From: Acidobacteriota bacterium
GTDB lineage: Bacteria > Acidobacteriota > Terriglobia > Terriglobales > Acidobacteriaceae
Direction of reading: 5' to 3'
DNA length: 6,370 bases
NCBI GenBank assembly: GCA_021810735.1
Contig: JAJZIF010000234.1
Span: 1 to 6,370, forward strand
Part shown: one piece after another, positions 4,707 to 6,370 of the stretch
How the letters are laid out: the number at the start of each line of letters is the position of its first letter
How positions within the stretch are numbered: position 1 is the stretch's first letter
Made by a program: the position numbers and the translations under genes
The notes under the pieces: model-generated
Told to the model about the DNA's origin: nothing
The model's input: the letters and a program-made list of their open reading frames with translations, nothing else
The model's database searches: none

Positions 4707-6170
4707 ATGCCTACGAATTCGAAAGAGACTCCGCGCGTTCGATTTGCGCCTTCGCCCACCGGGTATCTGCATGTGGGCGGGGCTCGCACTGCACTGTTCA
4801 ACTGGCTCTTTGCTCGGCACTTTGGCGGGACGCTGATATTGCGCATTGAAGACACGGATTTTGAGCGGTCTTCGGAAGCGATGGTCGAGGGCATTCTGGA
4901 AGGGATGCGCTGGTTGGGTCTGAACTGGGATGAGGGTCCGTTCTTCCAGTCGCAGCGGCTGGAGCTGTATCGGGCGACGGCGGAGAAACTACTGGCGAGC
5001 GGCCATGCGTACTACTGCTTCTGCACGAAGGAAGAGCTGGAGCAGCGGCGCGCGGAGGCGGCAGCGGCTGGGCGCCCGCCGATGTATGACCGGCGGTGCA
5101 GGAATATCGACCGGGCGACGGCGGCCGCGCGAAAGGCGGCGGGCGAGGCGTGCGCGGTGCGGTTCGCGGTTCCGGAGGGCGGCGCGACGAGCTTTGAGGA
5201 CGCGGTGTTCGGCAAGGTGGAGTTTGCGAATAGCGAGATTGAGGATTTTGTGCTGCTGCGGTCGGACGGGATTCCGACGTACCACCTGAGCGTGGTGGCC
5301 GATGATGTGGAGATGCGGCTGACGCACATTATTCGCGGGGCGGATCATATTTCGAACACGCCGAAGCAGGTGCTGCAGTACCGCGCACTGGGTGTGGAAA
5401 CACCGATTTTTGCGCATGTGCCGCTGATCCTGGGGCCGGACAAGACGCGACTGAGCAAGAGGCACGGGGCGACGAGCGTGATCGCGTACAAGGAGATGGG
5501 GATTGTTCCGGAGGCGTTCCGGAATTTTCTGGCGCTGCTGGGATGGACGCCGGGTTCGGCGCATAAGGACCGGGAGATTTTCTCATCGGAGGAACTGATC
5601 GAGCTGTTCGGGCTGGATGGGATTTCGAAGTCGAACGCGGTCTTTGATAACGACAAGCTGGCGTGGTTCAACACGGAGTATATTCGCGCGTACGAGGCGG
5701 AGCGGCTATTGCCGCTGGCCCGGGAAGAGTGGCAGAAGGCGGATTGTGAGCCGACGCGGCCGGAGAGCGAGATTCTGGCGGCAATAGAGCTGTTGAAGCC
5801 GAGGGCGCGGAATCTGAAGGACTTTGCCGGGGCATTTCGTGCCTATTTCAGCGACGAATTCGAGTTTGATCCCGCGGCAGTTACGAAATTTCTGAAAGAT
5901 GAGCATGTGCGGGGGCTGCTGGGCGAGCTGGCCGAGCGGTACGCGGCGGCGGAGGAGTTTACGGAAGAGTCGACCGAGCAGGTGCTGCGCGGCTTTGCCG
6001 AGGAAAAGGGCATGAAGGCGGGCGCGCTGATTAATGGATCGCGCGTGGCGCTGACGGGACAGGCGGTGGCTCCGAGTTTGTTTGCGGTGATGGTGAATCT
6101 GGGGAAAGAGCGGGTGGTGAAACGGCTAGCGGCAGTGAAGGGGATGGTAGTGGAGGAGCCTCCGGCGTAA
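4707..6170 (+). CDS. gltX: Glutamyl-tRNA synthetase
   Basis: This cytosolic class I aminoacyl-tRNA synthetase charges tRNA(Glu) with glutamate using ATP. The 487 residues fit the bacterial family. The Rossmann-fold signature begins at FAPSPTGYLHVGGART (13-28), which contains the HIGH-type motif with His22. RIEDTD (46-51) and GIPTYHLSVVADD (188-200) are conserved active-site stretches, and the KMSKS-type loop is TRLSKRHG (247-254). The alpha-helical anticodon-binding region runs from about residue 320 to the end. A zinc-type motif is partly present: Cys104, Cys106 and Cys131 have the spacing of the E. coli site, but Asn133 stands where E. coli has His127. The sequence alone does not show whether it is discriminating or also charges tRNA(Gln). 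No strong Shine-Dalgarno precedes the ATG at 4707. It is 185 repeat-rich bases after ispF, so separate transcription is likely. Confidence 0.97.
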   Translation: MPTNSKETPRVRFAPSPTGYLHVGGARTALFNWLFARHFGGTLILRIEDTDFERSSEAMVEGILEGMRWLGLNWDEGPFFQSQRLELYRATAEKLLASGHAYYCFCTKEELEQRRAEAAAAGRPPMYDRRCRNIDRATAAARKAAGEACAVRFAVPEGGATSFEDAVFGKVEFANSEIEDFVLLRSDGIPTYHLSVVADDVEMRLTHIIRGADHISNTPKQVLQYRALGVETPIFAHVPLILGPDKTRLSKRHGATSVIAYKEMGIVPEAFRNFLALLGWTPGSAHKDREIFSSEELIELFGLDGISKSNAVFDNDKLAWFNTEYIRAYEAERLLPLAREEWQKADCEPTRPESEILAAIELLKPRARNLKDFAGAFRAYFSDEFEFDPAAVTKFLKDEHVRGLLGELAERYAAAEEFTEESTEQVLRGFAEEKGMKAGALINGSRVALTGQAVAPSLFAVMVNLGKERVVKRLAAVKGMVVEEPPA

Positions 6171-6172
6171 AA

Positions 6173-6198
6173 CCCACATGTCAAAATCGAGATGTGGG
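6173..6198. repeat. Palindromic hairpin just after gltX
   Basis: CCCACAT (6173-6179) pairs with ATGTGGG (6192-6198) around a 12-base A-rich loop, and GGTACCCC follows rather than T's, so it is not a standard terminator. Its look (CCCACA...TGTGGGGTACCC) resembles, from memory, dispersed intergenic palindromes of acidobacterial genomes. It begins three bases after the gltX stop and could protect the 3' end of the message. Confidence 0.5.
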
Positions 6199-6243
6199 GT
6201 ACCCCCGTCTGGGCGGAATAGATGAAGGCGGTTATGAAATGAA

Positions 6244-6268
6244 GAAGCGGGGCATGGCGCCCCGCTTC
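6244..6268 (-). terminator. Strong hairpin, possible terminator for a convergent gene
   Basis: GAAGCGGGGC (6244-6253) and GCCCCGCTTC (6259-6268) form a perfect 10-bp GC-rich stem with a five-base loop. On the plus strand no T's follow. On the minus strand the stem is followed by TTCATTTCAT, a moderately T-rich tail, so it fits better as a terminator for leftward transcription entering from the right edge. Confidence 0.4.
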
Positions 6269-6280
6269 AGACTGCTGACG

Positions 6281-6310
6281 AACCCCACCATTTTGGTGGG
6301 GTTTGTTATT
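6281..6310 (+). terminator. Rho-independent terminator of gltX
   Basis: AACCCCACCA (6281-6290) pairs perfectly with TGGTGGGGTT (6294-6303), giving a 10-bp stem with a minimal TTT loop (or 9 bp with ATTTT). TTTGTTATT follows. This is the best intrinsic terminator downstream of gltX for rightward transcription; it lies about 110 bases after the stop codon. Confidence 0.8.
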
Positions 6311-6322
6311 GGGCGTGAGATT

Positions 6323-6370
6323 TCAGCTTGGTCTGTTGAAGAGTGCGGTGATGAGCTGATATCGGCGTAG
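6323..6370 (-). CDS. Possible 3' end of a convergent gene (partial)
   Basis: On the minus strand, 15 codons enter from the right edge (LRRYQLITALFNRPS) and stop at a TGA (6323-6325). The peptide looks protein-like, and a strong hairpin with a T-rich minus-strand tail lies about 55 bases beyond it, as expected for a gene converging on gltX. Fifteen codons can be open by chance, so this is only a suggestion and no function can be given. Confidence 0.2.
   Translation of the reverse strand, partial: LRRYQLITALFNRPS

Noticed and set aside
4561..4836. 91-codon plus-strand ORF across the repeats and the start of gltX
   Set aside because: It translates palindromic repeats and then gltX in the wrong frame.

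Overview
The GC-rich codon use, the gene order and the style of the intergenic repeats suggest a bacterial chromosome, most likely an acidobacterium of the Terriglobia/Acidobacteriaceae type. That assignment is an inference from remembered features and no search was run. The window is ordinary chromosomal sequence with five intact genes. I see no mobile element, phage gene, CRISPR array, tRNA or rRNA, and no convincing undescribed system.

Layout. A rho-independent terminator at the left edge closes a gene lying upstream. About 335 bases without a convincing gene follow. Next come two minus-strand genes, read right to left: a secreted GH27 alpha-galactosidase-like glycosidase (1733-3085), then an outer-membrane beta-barrel protein (407-1669) that looks like two fused copies of an eight-strand unit. 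They are about 63 bases apart and probably form one transcript concerned with the cell envelope or carbohydrate use.

A short divergent intergenic region (3086-3154) separates these from a plus-strand block. That block holds ispD and ispF, two non-consecutive steps of the MEP isoprenoid pathway, with 20 bases between them, and then gltX (glutamyl-tRNA synthetase). The 185-base ispF-gltX gap is densely structured: a five-copy 7-bp tandem repeat, a palindromic REP-like element, a second hairpin, and an AT-rich direct/inverted repeat block just before gltX.

Downstream of gltX are three hairpins in a row. The last has a T-rich tail and is the likely gltX terminator. The final 48 bases may be the 3' end of a convergent minus-strand gene.

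Points most worth a second look are the internal duplication of the outer-membrane protein, the non-canonical substrate loop of the GH27 enzyme, the roughly 50-residue C-terminal tail on IspF, an extended -10 promoter sitting on the ispD start codon, and the stacked repeats around gltX.
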